From RGIG8775 sp045128735 (GTDB taxonomy: Bacteria > Bacillota > Clostridia > Oscillospirales > CAG-272), in NCBI GenBank assembly GCA_045128735.1, contig JBGVRT010000123.1, positions 1 to 13,351 on the forward strand: a stretch of DNA of 13,351 nucleotides, written 5' to 3'. The position numbers and the translations under genes are program-made. Positions 13,351 to 13,351 of this stretch are shown here, piece by piece. Numbering within the stretch: position 1 is the first letter of the stretch; each line of letters opens with the position of its first letter. Below the pieces are notes generated by a model, which was not told the DNA's origin, did not search any database, and was given only the letters and a program-made list of their open reading frames with translations.

Positions 13351-13351
13351 A

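Overview
The window looks like a chromosomal segment from a low-to-mid-GC member of the Clostridia (Bacillota), probably an uncultured gut commensal. The signs are strong purine-rich Shine-Dalgarno sites (AGGAGG/GGAGG), sigma-A promoters of the TTGACN-17-TATAAT type (often with an extended TGN -10), intrinsic terminators at most gene ends, an acetate kinase gene next to tmcAL, and several cytoplasmic glycan-active enzymes. Genus cannot be read from this sequence. Twelve protein genes fill almost the whole window. I see no tRNA, rRNA, CRISPR array, transposase or phage gene, and no gap between genes longer than about 200 bases.

Layout. Positions 1-200 hold a repeat and a terminator palindrome. 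A glutaminase-A/DUF4965-type protein (202-2133, minus) is divergent from an AraC-family regulator (2230-3033, plus); their promoters overlap, and a 16-bp direct repeat with a 21-bp period lies beside them. A minus-strand block follows: two adjacent MgtC/SapB membrane proteins (3109-4499), a 95-residue protein of unknown function (4556-4843) and TmcAL (4929-6089). Acetate kinase (6213-7421, plus) is divergent from tmcAL. Next on the plus strand are a small PQ-loop membrane protein and an alpha/beta-hydrolase whose genes overlap (7521-8574), then a GH43-like enzyme with its own promoter and a palindromic operator candidate (8645-9487). A B12-binding radical SAM protein (9514-10971, minus) converges on GH43 and is divergent from a GH36 alpha-galactosidase-like enzyme (11091-13154, plus).

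How the genes may work together. The three sugar-enzyme candidates (DUF4965 protein, GH43, GH36) and the esterase-like hydrolase all lack a visible signal peptide, so they probably act in the cytoplasm on imported, partly degraded glycans. No transporter is present here. The AraC protein is the natural candidate regulator of the divergent DUF4965 gene. AckA makes ATP and acetate from acetyl phosphate, and TmcAL uses acetate and ATP to modify elongator tRNA-Met, so these neighbours share a metabolite.

The window contains no obvious new defence or mobile system. The observations most worth checking are: the AraC-type tandem repeat abutting a weak -35 in an overlapping divergent promoter; a pair of related intergenic repeats, each in the same orientation just beyond the terminator of an outward-facing gene at the two window edges; and an intercistronic hairpin ahead of the mgtC pair with no promoter between.
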